From contig CAZLEA010000004.1 of assembly GCA_964558445.1 (NCBI GenBank), forward strand, positions 1 to 64,000: a stretch of 64,000 nt of DNA, in the 5' to 3' direction. The DNA is from CAYXVJ01 sp964558445. Its GTDB lineage: Bacteria; Bacillota; Clostridia; Saccharofermentanales; Fastidiosipilaceae. This document shows, in pieces, positions 33,015-42,585 of the stretch. The translations under genes were made by a program, and so were the position numbers. Position 1 is the stretch's first letter. Each line of letters starts with the position of its first letter. The notes under the pieces were generated by a model, which worked only from the letters and a program-made list of their open reading frames with translations, had not been told where the DNA came from and ran no database searches.

Positions 33015-35240
33015 ATGTTGCAGGAGAAGACTACATTTCGACCGGGCCTATGGACAGACGTGATCGATGTCCGTGATTTCATCCAACGTAACTACACACC
33101 GTATGAGGGAGACGAATCCTTCTTGGCCGAGGCCTCGACTCGCACGAAGCGAGTCTTCGCCAAGGTAGAAGAACTGCTCGCCCTGGAGAATAAGCTTGGC
33201 GTCCTCGCTATCGACAATACGGCGGTAGCGGGCATCGATGCCTTCGGTCCCGGTTATATCGACCGCGAGAACGAGGTCATCGTCGGCTTACAAACCGATT
33301 CGCCGCTCAAGCGCATCTTGAACCCGTTTGGCGGTATTCGCATGGTGCAGACCTCCATCAAGGCTTATGAACTGGATGTCGACGAGCACTTGCTCGCCCC
33401 CTTCCCGAAGCTTCGCAAGACGCACAATGACGGTGTCTTCGACGCCTACAACGATGCGATTCGCAGAGCGCGCTCGGCAGGCCTCATCACCGGCTTGCCG
33501 GATGCTTACGGACGCGGCCGCATCATCGGCGATTACCGCAGACTGCCCCTCTACGGCATCGATCGCCTAGTGGAGGACAAACAAGCCTTCCTCGAAGCGA
33601 TGCCCTTCCCGTTTGGTGATGAAGAGATTCGAATTCGCGAGGAGACGGCTTCTCAGATACGGGCACTGGCCCAGATCAAGCGACTCGGTGAGTCCTACGG
33701 CTTCGACCTCAGCGCTCCGGCGACGAATGCGAGAGAGGCGGTTCAGTTCTTGTACTTCGCTTATTTAGCGGGTGTCAAAGAGAACAACGGCGCCGCCATG
33801 TCCCTCGGGCGCGTCTCCGGTTTCCTCGATATCTATATCGAGCGGGATCTGGCAGACGGCAAGCTAAGCGAACTTGAGGCTCAGGAGCTGATCGACCAAT
33901 TCGTCATCAAGCTTCGCATCGTTCGCCATCTTCGCACGCCCGAATACGACGAACTCTTCGCCGGTGACCCCAACTGGGTGACCGAATCGCTCGGCGGCAT
34001 GGGTACCGACGGTCGGACGCTTGTGACCAAGACGACATATCGCTTCCTCCATACACTGACGAATCTGTCGGCGGCACCGGAACCGAACATGACGGTGCTC
34101 TGGGCCGAAGCGCTGCCGCTAAACTTCAAGCGCTACTGTGCCAAGCTCTCGATCGAGACCTCCTCCATCCAATATGAGAACGACGATCTGATGCGTCCGA
34201 TGCACGGCGACGATTACGGTATCGCCTGCTGCATCTCGGCCATGGTCCTCGGTAAGGAGATGCAATTCTTCGGCGCTCGCTGTAACCTCGCCAAGGCACT
34301 CCTCTATGCGATCAACGGCGGAGTGGATGAGATTAGCGGCAAGCAGGTTATCGACGGAATCGATCCGATCACGGCGGACGTACTAGACCACGATGCCGTT
34401 TACGAGAACTTCAAGCGTGTGCTCGAGCGACTCGCGGAGCTCTATGTGAATACGATGAATATCATCCACTATATGCACGACAAGTACGCGTATGAGGCGG
34501 GACAGATGGCCTTCCATGACAGTGTTGTCGGCCGCTACATGGCGTTCGGTGTCGCGGGCCTGTCGATCGTGATCGACTCGTTTAGCGCGATGCGTCATAC
34601 GGAGGTCAGGGTGCTGCGCGAGAACGGCATCGCCGTGGACTTCTTGCTCGCAGGCGACTATCCTGCCTACGGCAACGATATCGATGAGATCGATTCCTTC
34701 GGTAATGAGGTGCTCGAGTTCTTCATGGATGAGCTGCGTAAGCATCGGACCTATAGAGGCGCCAAGCATACGCTGTCGGTTCTGACCATCACATCGAACG
34801 TTGTATATGGCAAAAAAACGGGCTCAACCCCCGACGGCCGCGAGAAGGGCACGCCGTTTGCCCCCGGCGCGAACCCGATGCACGGACGCGACAAGAACGG
34901 GGCGCTCGCCTCCCTGAATTCGGTGGCCAAACTGAAGTACGAGGGCGTCGCAGAAGACGGTATCTCGAACACGTTTACGATCGTACCGGAAGCGATCGGT
35001 CGAGAAGATGAGGAGCGCCTCGTGAATCTGGTCCGTATCCTGGACGGCTATTTCGGTCAGCGAGGCTTCCATCTGAACGTCAACGTGCTGAATCGCGAGA
35101 TGCTGATCGATGCGAGCGAGAACCCGGACAAGTACCCGAATCTGACGATTCGCGTCTCCGGTTATGCCGTGCGCTTCAACAAACTCAGCAAGGCACAGCA
35201 GATGGACGTGATCAACCGCACCTTCCACCGCATGGTTTAG
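33015..35240 (+). CDS. pflB: formate C-acetyltransferase (pyruvate formate-lyase)
   Basis: A 741-residue glycyl radical enzyme that splits pyruvate with CoA to acetyl-CoA and formate. The active-site cysteine pair is C405-C406 in GIACCISAM. The radical glycine is G716 in RVSGYAVRF near the C-terminus. Length and motifs match true PflB rather than diol dehydratases. AGGAGG lies upstream of the ATG. The radical SAM activase pflA, often adjacent, is not in this window, so it must be elsewhere. It indicates strictly anaerobic mixed-acid fermentation. Confidence 0.96.
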   Translation: MLQEKTTFRPGLWTDVIDVRDFIQRNYTPYEGDESFLAEASTRTKRVFAKVEELLALENKLGVLAIDNTAVAGIDAFGPGYIDRENEVIVGLQTDSPLKRILNPFGGIRMVQTSIKAYELDVDEHLLAPFPKLRKTHNDGVFDAYNDAIRRARSAGLITGLPDAYGRGRIIGDYRRLPLYGIDRLVEDKQAFLEAMPFPFGDEEIRIREETASQIRALAQIKRLGESYGFDLSAPATNAREAVQFLYFAYLAGVKENNGAAMSLGRVSGFLDIYIERDLADGKLSELEAQELIDQFVIKLRIVRHLRTPEYDELFAGDPNWVTESLGGMGTDGRTLVTKTTYRFLHTLTNLSAAPEPNMTVLWAEALPLNFKRYCAKLSIETSSIQYENDDLMRPMHGDDYGIACCISAMVLGKEMQFFGARCNLAKALLYAINGGVDEISGKQVIDGIDPITADVLDHDAVYENFKRVLERLAELYVNTMNIIHYMHDKYAYEAGQMAFHDSVVGRYMAFGVAGLSIVIDSFSAMRHTEVRVLRENGIAVDFLLAGDYPAYGNDIDEIDSFGNEVLEFFMDELRKHRTYRGAKHTLSVLTITSNVVYGKKTGSTPDGREKGTPFAPGANPMHGRDKNGALASLNSVAKLKYEGVAEDGISNTFTIVPEAIGREDEERLVNLVRILDGYFGQRGFHLNVNVLNREMLIDASENPDKYPNLTIRVSGYAVRFNKLSKAQQMDVINRTFHRMV

Positions 35241-35306
35241 TATCTACTTGTTAATGGGATGGATACGTTTTGGTCTCATATCCGCCTATTAGTTTGATGA
35301 TCAAAG

Positions 35307-35315
35307 TGTTATAAT
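35307..35315 (+). promoter_or_regulatory. extended -10 promoter element for the acyl-CoA ligase
   Basis: TGTTATAAT with consensus TATAAT at 35310-35315 and the extended TG at 35307-35308, 60 bases before the start. No strong -35 box is seen. Confidence 0.5.
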
Positions 35316-35375
35316 GGATCGAAGGTTCAAGCAAGAACCCAAAATGATTACTTAAACCAGCGGAGGGCCCATACC

Positions 35376-37295
35376 ATGCAGAGAATCGAAGCCATAGAAT
35401 ATTTCCCCATGTCGTCGTTTACGACCATCAACGAAATGTTGCAAGATACGGTTTCGAAGCATGCCGATCAGACGGCGGTTGTCCACCGCATCAAGCCGGG
35501 TGATGAACCCCGGCGTGTGAGCTATCGCCGCCTCGGCGAGGATGTAGAGCGCGCCGTGCAGGGCTTGGCGAGCTTGGCACCGGATGCCGCTGCAGGATCC
35601 AGACGCATCGCGGTCACGGGCGAGAACAGCTACCACTGGATGCTTGGCTACTATGCCGCGGTGACGGCGCTCGGTACCGTGATCCCGATCGATCGCTTGC
35701 TGCAGAGCGGCGAACTCTATCAACTGCTTATGCGTTCGGAGGCGGACACACTCGTTTGCGATGCCGGCATCTATGTGCGCTTGGCAGAATCGGAGACACT
35801 GAATAATCTGCCCTTCCTGAAACATATCGTGGTCATGCTCCCGGAACGCCTCACGAAGCCCGAACGCCGCAAGTATGAAGCGGGCGATCTGCTCACAGGC
35901 ACGGCGATAGACCTAAGCGATTTCACCGACTTGCTCGCTGTGGGCGAAGAGCGAATCCGGCAGGGAGAATCCCAAACCTTCTCGCTTCCCAACCCGGAAG
36001 AGCCTCTGATCTTGATCTTCACCTCCGGCACGACATCGACTGCCAAGGGTGTCCTCCTGACGCATCGGTCGATCTGTGCGAATCTGCGTAGCTTGGAGGG
36101 CATGGTCCGTTTCCCCGAGCGGGTGCGGATGCTGTCGGTGCTGCCGCTGAATCATGCCTTTGAGAACACTTGCGGCATGCTCTTCACCGCTCATATCGGT
36201 GCGGAGGTCTACATCTGCGACGGTCTGCGCTATGTACAGCAGAACATGCAAGAGTATCAAACCCAGATGATTATCGGTGTGCCGAATATCTTCGATGCCT
36301 TCTACAAGAAGATTATGCTGACCGTCAAGCGCGGCGGCAGCGAGAAGAAGCTCAAGATCGGTATTAAGCTAAGCCGTCTTCTGCGCAAGATCGGTATCGA
36401 TAAGAGACGCAAGATCTTCGCTGAGATCCATGCAGGGCTCGGCGGACACTTGGCTTATGCCATCGTAGGTGCCGCTTCGATGAACGCGGAGGTTGCGCAA
36501 TTCTTCGACGACATCGGCGTACGCATCATGGAGGGCTACGGCCTCACGGAGACCTCGCCCGTCGTGGCAGGCTGCAACACGCAGTTACTCGTCCACGGCT
36601 CGGTCGGCGTACCGCTGCCCGGCGTTGAAGTGGCAATCGATAACCAGGTAAGCGGTGAGATCGGTGAGATTCTCGTTCGCGGCGATCTTCTGATGAGCGG
36701 TTACTACCGTGATCCGGAGGCGACGGCGGAGGTCATCGATGCGGACGGCTGGTTCCATACGGGCGACCTAGGCCAGGTCGATCCGAAGACGAAGACGCTC
36801 TCCATCAAGGGTCGTCTGAAGTCTATGATCGTACTCGATAGCGGCAAAAAAGTCTTCCCCGAAGAGATCGAACAGCTCATTACCGAGCGTTCGGGCAGCT
36901 TCGTCAAGGATGCTCTCGTCTTCAGCCAACAAGACGAGCGCGGCGATACCGTCATCACGGCGAAACTGGTGTTGGACAAGGAAGCACTGGAGCAACTGGC
37001 ACAAAACGGCGACACGTTATCAGTCAAGGATAGATTGGACCAGCTGATTGCCGAGGTGAACAATCGCATGCCGAGCTTCAAGCGCATCCAGACTCACTTC
37101 TACAGCTTCACCGACATGATTCGTACCACGACACTCAAGGTGAAGAGACCGGCCGAGATCGAGGCCAACGAGAAGCTGATCAAGGAGAACGGCATCGATT
37201 GGCGCAAACTGAGCGGACTCAATATCGACGAATTCGTGGAAGACATGAAGCAGAAATTCAGCGGTAAGCGCGGCGACGGTCCTCAAGGGGCCTAA
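35376..37295 (+). CDS. long-chain acyl-CoA synthetase (AMP-binding family)
   Basis: A 639-residue adenylate-forming ligase that activates a fatty acid through acyl-AMP to acyl-CoA (or acyl-ACP). It has the ATP loop FTSGTTSTAKG, the EGYGLTETSP motif, GWFHTGDLG with the ribose-binding Asp, and a C-terminal lid domain ending in a basic tail. Length fits the long-chain group. GGAGGG precedes the ATG. It is a single-gene unit with its own promoter and terminator; in a fermentative organism a lipid-recycling role is likelier than beta-oxidation (inference). Confidence 0.9.
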   Translation: MQRIEAIEYFPMSSFTTINEMLQDTVSKHADQTAVVHRIKPGDEPRRVSYRRLGEDVERAVQGLASLAPDAAAGSRRIAVTGENSYHWMLGYYAAVTALGTVIPIDRLLQSGELYQLLMRSEADTLVCDAGIYVRLAESETLNNLPFLKHIVVMLPERLTKPERRKYEAGDLLTGTAIDLSDFTDLLAVGEERIRQGESQTFSLPNPEEPLILIFTSGTTSTAKGVLLTHRSICANLRSLEGMVRFPERVRMLSVLPLNHAFENTCGMLFTAHIGAEVYICDGLRYVQQNMQEYQTQMIIGVPNIFDAFYKKIMLTVKRGGSEKKLKIGIKLSRLLRKIGIDKRRKIFAEIHAGLGGHLAYAIVGAASMNAEVAQFFDDIGVRIMEGYGLTETSPVVAGCNTQLLVHGSVGVPLPGVEVAIDNQVSGEIGEILVRGDLLMSGYYRDPEATAEVIDADGWFHTGDLGQVDPKTKTLSIKGRLKSMIVLDSGKKVFPEEIEQLITERSGSFVKDALVFSQQDERGDTVITAKLVLDKEALEQLAQNGDTLSVKDRLDQLIAEVNNRMPSFKRIQTHFYSFTDMIRTTTLKVKRPAEIEANEKLIKENGIDWRKLSGLNIDEFVEDMKQKFSGKRGDGPQGA

Positions 37296-37351
37296 GCGAT
37301 CCGGCGCTCGATTCCTAACACAAGTAGCCCTGGCGAATCGAAACAGTAGAG

Positions 37352-37407
37352 AACACCTCAAGACCAAACTTCGGTATACTGAAGATATGGATCTGCAGGT
37401 GTTTTTT
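37352..37407 (+). terminator. probable terminator after the acyl-CoA ligase
   Basis: AACACCT (37352-37358) pairs with AGGTGTT (37397-37403), enclosing a small inner hairpin (CTTC / GAAG, about 37369-37384). A T-run ends at 37407. Confidence 0.6.
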
Positions 37408-37420
37408 GCGTTTATGTGCC

Positions 37421-37440
37421 TAACACTGTGTTAAACACAG
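37421..37440 (+). promoter_or_regulatory. overlapping palindromes upstream of the GH2 gene (operator candidate)
   Basis: CTGTGTT-A-AACACAG (37426-37440) is a perfect 7-bp inverted repeat around a single base. It overlaps a second one, TAACA-CTG-TGTTA (37421-37433). The position, 40 bases before the GH2 start, fits a regulator binding site, for instance LacI- or CRP-like. The regulator is not identified. Confidence 0.55.
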
Positions 37441-37479
37441 CACTGACAAATGCATACATTGAGAATTAAGAGGTGTCAT

Positions 37480-40263
37480 ATGAGAGTTGATTTGAGCGGG
37501 CGTTGGTCCTTTGATATTGATCCGGAGAAGCTGGGTATCGATCAGGGTTTCTTCCAACTGCCCCTGCTAGAAGAGATCATGCTGCCGGGGACGATCGCGT
37601 CCAATCGCATCGGTGAACCCAAGGAGGAACGTGCCGAGGGTCATCTGACGGATCCCTATGCTTATGAGGGTTATGCGTGGTTCGCCCGCTACTTGAACTT
37701 CGACCTCTTCGAAACACACGAGTATAGGCTAGTACTGGAGCGCACCCGTTTCGCGCACGTCTGGCTGGACAACACCTACGTTGACAGCCGAGACAGCCTC
37801 ATCTCGTCACAGGAGTTCGACCTCTCGCCATATGTCACGAAGAAGAAACACAGGATCACCATCTGTGTCGACAACAGCAGTTATCCGATACCGGGCGGTC
37901 ACATGACCTCCAAGGATACGCAGACGAACTGGAACGGTATCACAGGTGCGATCTACCTGGAAGCCAGGCTGCCGGTGCATCTGCTAAACATACGAATCGA
38001 CGCGTCCTATGAGGAGCGTCGCCTGGATCTGGAGTGCATCCTGCATGGCGCGAGGGAGAAGACCGTCAGGGCTACGGTCTTGGACGGTGATGAGACGGTC
38101 CTAAGCACCGACTTGGCGCTCGTTGGCGGCAGCAACCGCAACTCGATCGATCTGCCCAGAAACATCGTGGGCTGGAGCGAGTTCACACCCAAGCTCTATA
38201 CGCTGGTGCTGGATCTGGACGGCGAGGAGACTCGTTATAGCTTCGGCGTCAGAGACTTCAAGGCCGTGGGCAGGCACTTCGAGATCAACGGCATTCGCAC
38301 CTTCCTACGCGGCAAGCACGACGGCCTGATCTTCCCCGAGACGGGCTATGCGCCGACCGATGTGGATACCTGGCTTCGGATCATGCAGACGGCCAAGGAC
38401 TATGGCATCAACCACTACCGCTTCCACACGGCCTGCCCGCCGGACGCGGCGTTCACGGCTGCGGATATGCTCGGCATCTATATGGAGCCGGAACTGCCGT
38501 TCTGGGGCACGGTCACGACGGAGGCAGATGAGGAGCATGATGTCTCCGCCCAGGCTTACCTGATTTCCGAGGGCTTCCGCATGCTGGATGAATTTGGGAA
38601 TCATCCGTCCTTTGTTATGATGTCGCTCGGTAACGAACTCTGGGGCAGCCAGGAGCGAATCAACGAGATTCTCGGTACCTATCGTCACTACGATTCGCGC
38701 CCCCTCTATACTCAGGGGTCGAACAACTTCCAGTTTGTACCCACCATCTTGTCAAACGAGGACTTCTTCGTCGGTGTGCGCTTCTCGAAGAATCGTCTGT
38801 TCCGTGGCTCCTACGCCATGTGCGATGCACCGCAGGGTCATATTCAGACCGAGAAGCCTAATTCGTCACACAACTACGATCAGATGATCGTGCCCGCACA
38901 CGTACATAGCAATCAGACAAACGACCGGGAACAAGAGATCTTGATTCAGCACGGTACCGAGATGAAGGCCGTGACGGCAGAAGAGCATGCGGAATTGGTT
39001 CCCGAGATTCCGGTTATCTCTCACGAGATCGGACAGTATGCGATGTATCCGAACTTCCGCGAGATTGAGAAGTACACGGGCGTATTGAAGGCCTACAATC
39101 TCTTGATCTTCCGCGAACGTCTGGAAGCCAAGGGCATGCTGCACCTGGCCGATGCCTTCTTCCAAGCGTCGGGCAGACATGCGGTGAATCTCTACAAGGC
39201 AGAACTTGAAGCGGCGATCCGAAGCGAACACTTGGCAGGCTATCAGATACTAGACCTCCAAGATTTCTCCGGACAGGGTACCGCTCTGGTCGGCGTCTTG
39301 GATGCGTTTATGGAGTCCAAGGGCCTGATCGAGCCACAGGATTGGCGCAGCTTCTCCGATCGCATCGTCTTGATGGCCGAGATCGATGACTTCGTCCGTG
39401 AGTCCGGCAGTATGTTCGATTTGAACCTGAAGCTTGCACACTATGACCGGCGCGCCCTGATCGAACCGTCCATCCATATCGAGCTTCGTGAGGGTACGCA
39501 GATCTTGCAGAGCGTGCGCGTGCGCTCGCTTAGTACTTGCCATGGCGGTGTCTTCGACCTGGGTCGATCGAGCCTGATACTTCCCGAGGTGACGGAGCCG
39601 ACGGTCTTGGAGCTACATCTCTCGCTTACCGGTTCTGAGGTATCCAATCGCTACACGCTCTATGTGTACCCGAAGCAAGAGGCGCGCGATGCCGTTTGTT
39701 TGGAGACTGCAGACTATGCTGAGGTTCGCCGAGCACTGATGGATGGCCGTTCGGTCGTTTATTTCAAAACCGATCTGGACGAACACAACTCCGTCGAGGG
39801 CACTTACTGCACCGACTTCTGGTGCTATCCGATGTTCCGCCGCATCTCCGAGAGCATGGAGCGTCCGCTACCGATCGGTACGCACGGCTTCCTGATCGAG
39901 GAAGAACACCCGCTCTTCAGTAAATTTGCAACAAGTCACTATTCGACGCCGCAGTGGTACGACATCGCGTCCAACAGCCGCAGTCAGATCCTCGATGGCC
40001 TCGCCATCTCGCCGATCGTGTCGACCATCGATAACTTCGAGCGCAACCACAAACTTGGCACGATCTGGGAGGCCAAGGTAGGAGACGGGCGTCTCTTCGT
40101 CGTGACCGCAGCTCTGCCCGAGCTAGTCGATAGTCTCCCGGCCACAAGCCTGCTGGATTCCGTGCGGGCCTATGTCGCATCCGATGCCTTCTTACCCGAG
40201 GCTTCCCTCGAGATAGAAGAACTCGATCGACTGATGGGAGGTGCACGAGATGCCGCAAATTGA
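37480..40263 (+). CDS. glycoside hydrolase family 2 protein
   Basis: 927 residues. The N-terminal sugar-binding (jelly-roll) domain spans about residues 1-180. An immunoglobulin-like domain follows, then a TIM barrel with INGIRTFLRGKHDG, NHYRFHTACPP, the probable acid/base Glu in SLGNELWG and a candidate nucleophile Glu in ISHEIGQY. A ~250-residue C-terminal region is not recognised. The family includes beta-galactosidases, glucuronidases and mannosidases; specificity is open. No signal peptide is seen, so it acts inside the cell on imported oligosaccharides. ATG 37480 has GAGGTG upstream. It overlaps the esterase gene by 14 bases, which suggests that the two act on the same acetylated glycan. 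Confidence 0.85.
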   Translation: MRVDLSGRWSFDIDPEKLGIDQGFFQLPLLEEIMLPGTIASNRIGEPKEERAEGHLTDPYAYEGYAWFARYLNFDLFETHEYRLVLERTRFAHVWLDNTYVDSRDSLISSQEFDLSPYVTKKKHRITICVDNSSYPIPGGHMTSKDTQTNWNGITGAIYLEARLPVHLLNIRIDASYEERRLDLECILHGAREKTVRATVLDGDETVLSTDLALVGGSNRNSIDLPRNIVGWSEFTPKLYTLVLDLDGEETRYSFGVRDFKAVGRHFEINGIRTFLRGKHDGLIFPETGYAPTDVDTWLRIMQTAKDYGINHYRFHTACPPDAAFTAADMLGIYMEPELPFWGTVTTEADEEHDVSAQAYLISEGFRMLDEFGNHPSFVMMSLGNELWGSQERINEILGTYRHYDSRPLYTQGSNNFQFVPTILSNEDFFVGVRFSKNRLFRGSYAMCDAPQGHIQTEKPNSSHNYDQMIVPAHVHSNQTNDREQEILIQHGTEMKAVTAEEHAELVPEIPVISHEIGQYAMYPNFREIEKYTGVLKAYNLLIFRERLEAKGMLHLADAFFQASGRHAVNLYKAELEAAIRSEHLAGYQILDLQDFSGQGTALVGVLDAFMESKGLIEPQDWRSFSDRIVLMAEIDDFVRESGSMFDLNLKLAHYDRRALIEPSIHIELREGTQILQSVRVRSLSTCHGGVFDLGRSSLILPEVTEPTVLELHLSLTGSEVSNRYTLYVYPKQEARDAVCLETADYAEVRRALMDGRSVVYFKTDLDEHNSVEGTYCTDFWCYPMFRRISESMERPLPIGTHGFLIEEEHPLFSKFATSHYSTPQWYDIASNSRSQILDGLAISPIVSTIDNFERNHKLGTIWEAKVGDGRLFVVTAALPELVDSLPATSLLDSVRAYVASDAFLPEASLEIEELDRLMGGARDAAN

Positions 40264-41212
40264 TCTGCCGTTAGACGAACTGAGGCAGTACCGGGGGCGA
40301 AACCCGAAACCCTGCGACTTCGATTCGTATTGGGATCGGGCGCTGGCAGAACTGGATCGGACAGACCCCGCTGTGCGCATGACGGAGGCCGCGTTCCAAG
40401 TACCGTCTGCCATCTGTTATGACCTCTACTTCACCGGCGTTGGTGGCGCAGCCATCTATGCCAAGTTCTTGCGTCCGAGGAAGCTTGCGAAACCGGCCCC
40501 TGCCGTACTGATCTTCCACGGCTACTCGGGGCACAGCGGGGACTGGAGAGACAAGCTCTCTTATGTGGCAGAAGGCTACTGTGTGTTCGCGATGGATGTG
40601 CGCGGCCAAGGCGGCAAGTCACAAGACATTGGCGGTGCGATCGGTAACACACTACACGGTCATATCATCCGCGGTCTGGAGAGTGAGGATCCGCACAAGC
40701 TCTTGTTCCGAGATATCTATCTGGATACGGCTCAACTGGCTCGCGTCGCGATGGCGATGGATGCGGTCGATGAGAGTAGAGTCGGTGCGCTTGGCGGAAG
40801 CCAAGGTGGCGGATTGACGCTCGCCTGCGCGGCACTGGAACCGCGGGTCAAGCGCCTCGCTCCGTACTATCCCTTCCTCTCCGATTACCGCCGTGTCTGG
40901 GAGATGGATCTGGCGGTGGATGCCTACGAGGAGCTTCGTCAGTACTTCAGGAACTTCGACCCGCAGCATAAGCGAGAAGAGGACATCTTCACGCGACTCG
41001 GTTATATCGATGTGCAGCATCTGGCGCCTCGAATCAAGGGAGAGGTCTTGATGGCCACGGGTCTGATGGATACGATCTGCCCACCCTCGACGCAATTCGC
41101 CGCGTATAACAAGATCACAAGTAAGAAGGACTTGCATATCTATCCGGACTTCGGCCACGAGTTCTTGCCCGGTTTCGACGATAGCACGTTTAAGTTTATG
41201 CTTGGTCTATAA
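40250..41212 (+). CDS. acetyl xylan esterase / cephalosporin-C deacetylase family (AXE1)
   Basis: A 320-residue alpha/beta hydrolase of carbohydrate esterase family 7 type. The catalytic triad is visible: S184 in GGSQGGG, D274 in GLMDTICPPSTQ and H303 in FGHE; RGQGG is another family motif. It removes acetyl groups from small sugars and oligosaccharides in the cytoplasm. ATG 40250 has GGGAGGTG about 8 bases upstream, within the end of the GH2 gene. It ends before a strong hairpin. Confidence 0.92.
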   Translation: MPQIDLPLDELRQYRGRNPKPCDFDSYWDRALAELDRTDPAVRMTEAAFQVPSAICYDLYFTGVGGAAIYAKFLRPRKLAKPAPAVLIFHGYSGHSGDWRDKLSYVAEGYCVFAMDVRGQGGKSQDIGGAIGNTLHGHIIRGLESEDPHKLLFRDIYLDTAQLARVAMAMDAVDESRVGALGGSQGGGLTLACAALEPRVKRLAPYYPFLSDYRRVWEMDLAVDAYEELRQYFRNFDPQHKREEDIFTRLGYIDVQHLAPRIKGEVLMATGLMDTICPPSTQFAAYNKITSKKDLHIYPDFGHEFLPGFDDSTFKFMLGL

Positions 41213-41228
41213 ATGAGATTAGATAAGA

Positions 41229-41269
41229 ATAGAGACAGAGGAGTCAGCACATGGCTCCTCTGTCTCTAT
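41229..41269. terminator. strong bidirectional hairpin between convergent genes
   Basis: A perfect 15-bp stem (41229-41243 with 41255-41269) around an 11-base loop lies between the esterase gene and the convergent lipoprotein gene. It lacks a long T-run but is well placed to stop transcription from both sides. Confidence 0.75.
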
Positions 41270-41302
41270 ACAATCAGCTTCGTGCTTCGAATCCGCATAA
41301 GC

Positions 41303-42355
41303 TCAATCGAAGTCTGTAACAGGGGCAGCGTACGTCTCCTCTCGGATCCAATTCTCGCCGTCCTTGGCCCATAACATATATCTATGGATGTATGGCTGGT
41401 CGATGAAGATATCGTCTTCTTCCCATAGCTCAGCGCCGCTGCCCATGAACCAGTAGCTTATGTTCTCTTCTGATTCCGGCAAGACGATGACATCTAGATT
41501 GATTATGAGCTTCGTGGGATTGTCCTCATCGTTGGCCAAGACGGTCTGATTGATGATCTTGTATTCCGAGATCTTGAAGCAGTTGATCGGATCTTGATGG
41601 ATATAGTTATCAAGATACTGCTCGATGATTCCTGCCCCAAGCACATCTGGATCCTGTGAATCGAACCGATAGCCTTGGCTACCGATTGATATGCACGAAG
41701 CAGAATAGTCGAACAATAAGCTGTCGCTGTGCGGATTCGCATCACTACCCGGACTCTGTGCAAACATGTGATTCTCAATACGATAGTACTGGCTTATGCC
41801 CTCGTTATAACAATAGACGAATTCGGAATCCGGCGGTACGAAGAAGAAGCGATTCGCCGTTCCTATAACGAATCCTCCACTCTCGATCGATGCCTCCGTT
41901 TCGGGATGCCAAGTCTGTAGGGTGAAGAAGTTCTCGTAGATCCGCTCGCCGATCGCCTCCTCTTGTAAGCCGATCGCATAATCTTGTATAGCCGCTCCAA
42001 TTGATTCGTCGGTGATGAATTCGCCAGAGTAGAAGAGCTTGGAATCGGAATCGTCGATGATGCTTCGAAGCAAGGTCGCAGGCAGTTCATTCTCGCCTGA
42101 GAGATCGACCGACGATGAGGGCTCGCTAGTCTCATCTGGCATCTCTACCGTCGTCTCATCCGATGTAGTTTCTGTTGCGGATTCTGTCGTAGCACTGCTC
42201 TGAAGCTTAGTCTCTGTGAGGCCGGGCGTAGGTTCTGAGTTTGACGTACTGCTTGTCGGATCCGTGACGGCGTTACACGAGCCTAACATGAGGGCTGCTG
42301 CCAGGGCCAGAGCGACTATTCTCGATTGTTTAGAATCTTCTTGTGATTCGAACAT
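41303..42355 (-). CDS. lipoprotein of unknown function with Ser/Thr-rich linker
   Basis: 350 residues. The signal peptide ends in lipobox LGSC (C27). A low-complexity Ser/Thr/Glu-rich linker follows (about 30-95), then a ~250-residue acidic, aromatic domain that I do not recognise. The ATG at 42355 has GGAGGTG 6 bases upstream on the minus strand. It interrupts the glycan locus and could be a surface binding protein, but nothing in the sequence proves that. Confidence 0.7.
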   Translation of the reverse strand: MFESQEDSKQSRIVALALAAALMLGSCNAVTDPTSSTSNSEPTPGLTETKLQSSATTESATETTSDETTVEMPDETSEPSSSVDLSGENELPATLLRSIIDDSDSKLFYSGEFITDESIGAAIQDYAIGLQEEAIGERIYENFFTLQTWHPETEASIESGGFVIGTANRFFFVPPDSEFVYCYNEGISQYYRIENHMFAQSPGSDANPHSDSLLFDYSASCISIGSQGYRFDSQDPDVLGAGIIEQYLDNYIHQDPINCFKISEYKIINQTVLANDEDNPTKLIINLDVIVLPESEENISYWFMGSGAELWEEDDIFIDQPYIHRYMLWAKDGENWIREETYAAPVTDFD

Positions 42356-42521
42356 GACGGACACCTCCATATCGGAACTTGGGCTCGTTGCATCGATGAA
42401 TTAAACCTAGGATAGTTTCAATCATATTTTAGCATTTATGAACTAAGGTGTAAACTTTTTTGCAAAACAATGTTGTGAATATAACTAATTCCCCTTGGCG
42501 CATTGCAAACGAACAGAAGAA

Positions 42522-42548
42522 GAGAGGGCTTCCTGGCGAAACCCTCTC
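42522..42548 (-). terminator. terminator after the rhamnosidase gene
   Basis: On the minus strand GAGAGGG and CCCTCTC (42542-42548 and 42522-42528) form a 7-bp stem followed by TTCTTCT. Confidence 0.75.
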
Positions 42549-42585
42549 CTCGAATTACTTCTCACGATTTGATACGCACGTCCGC

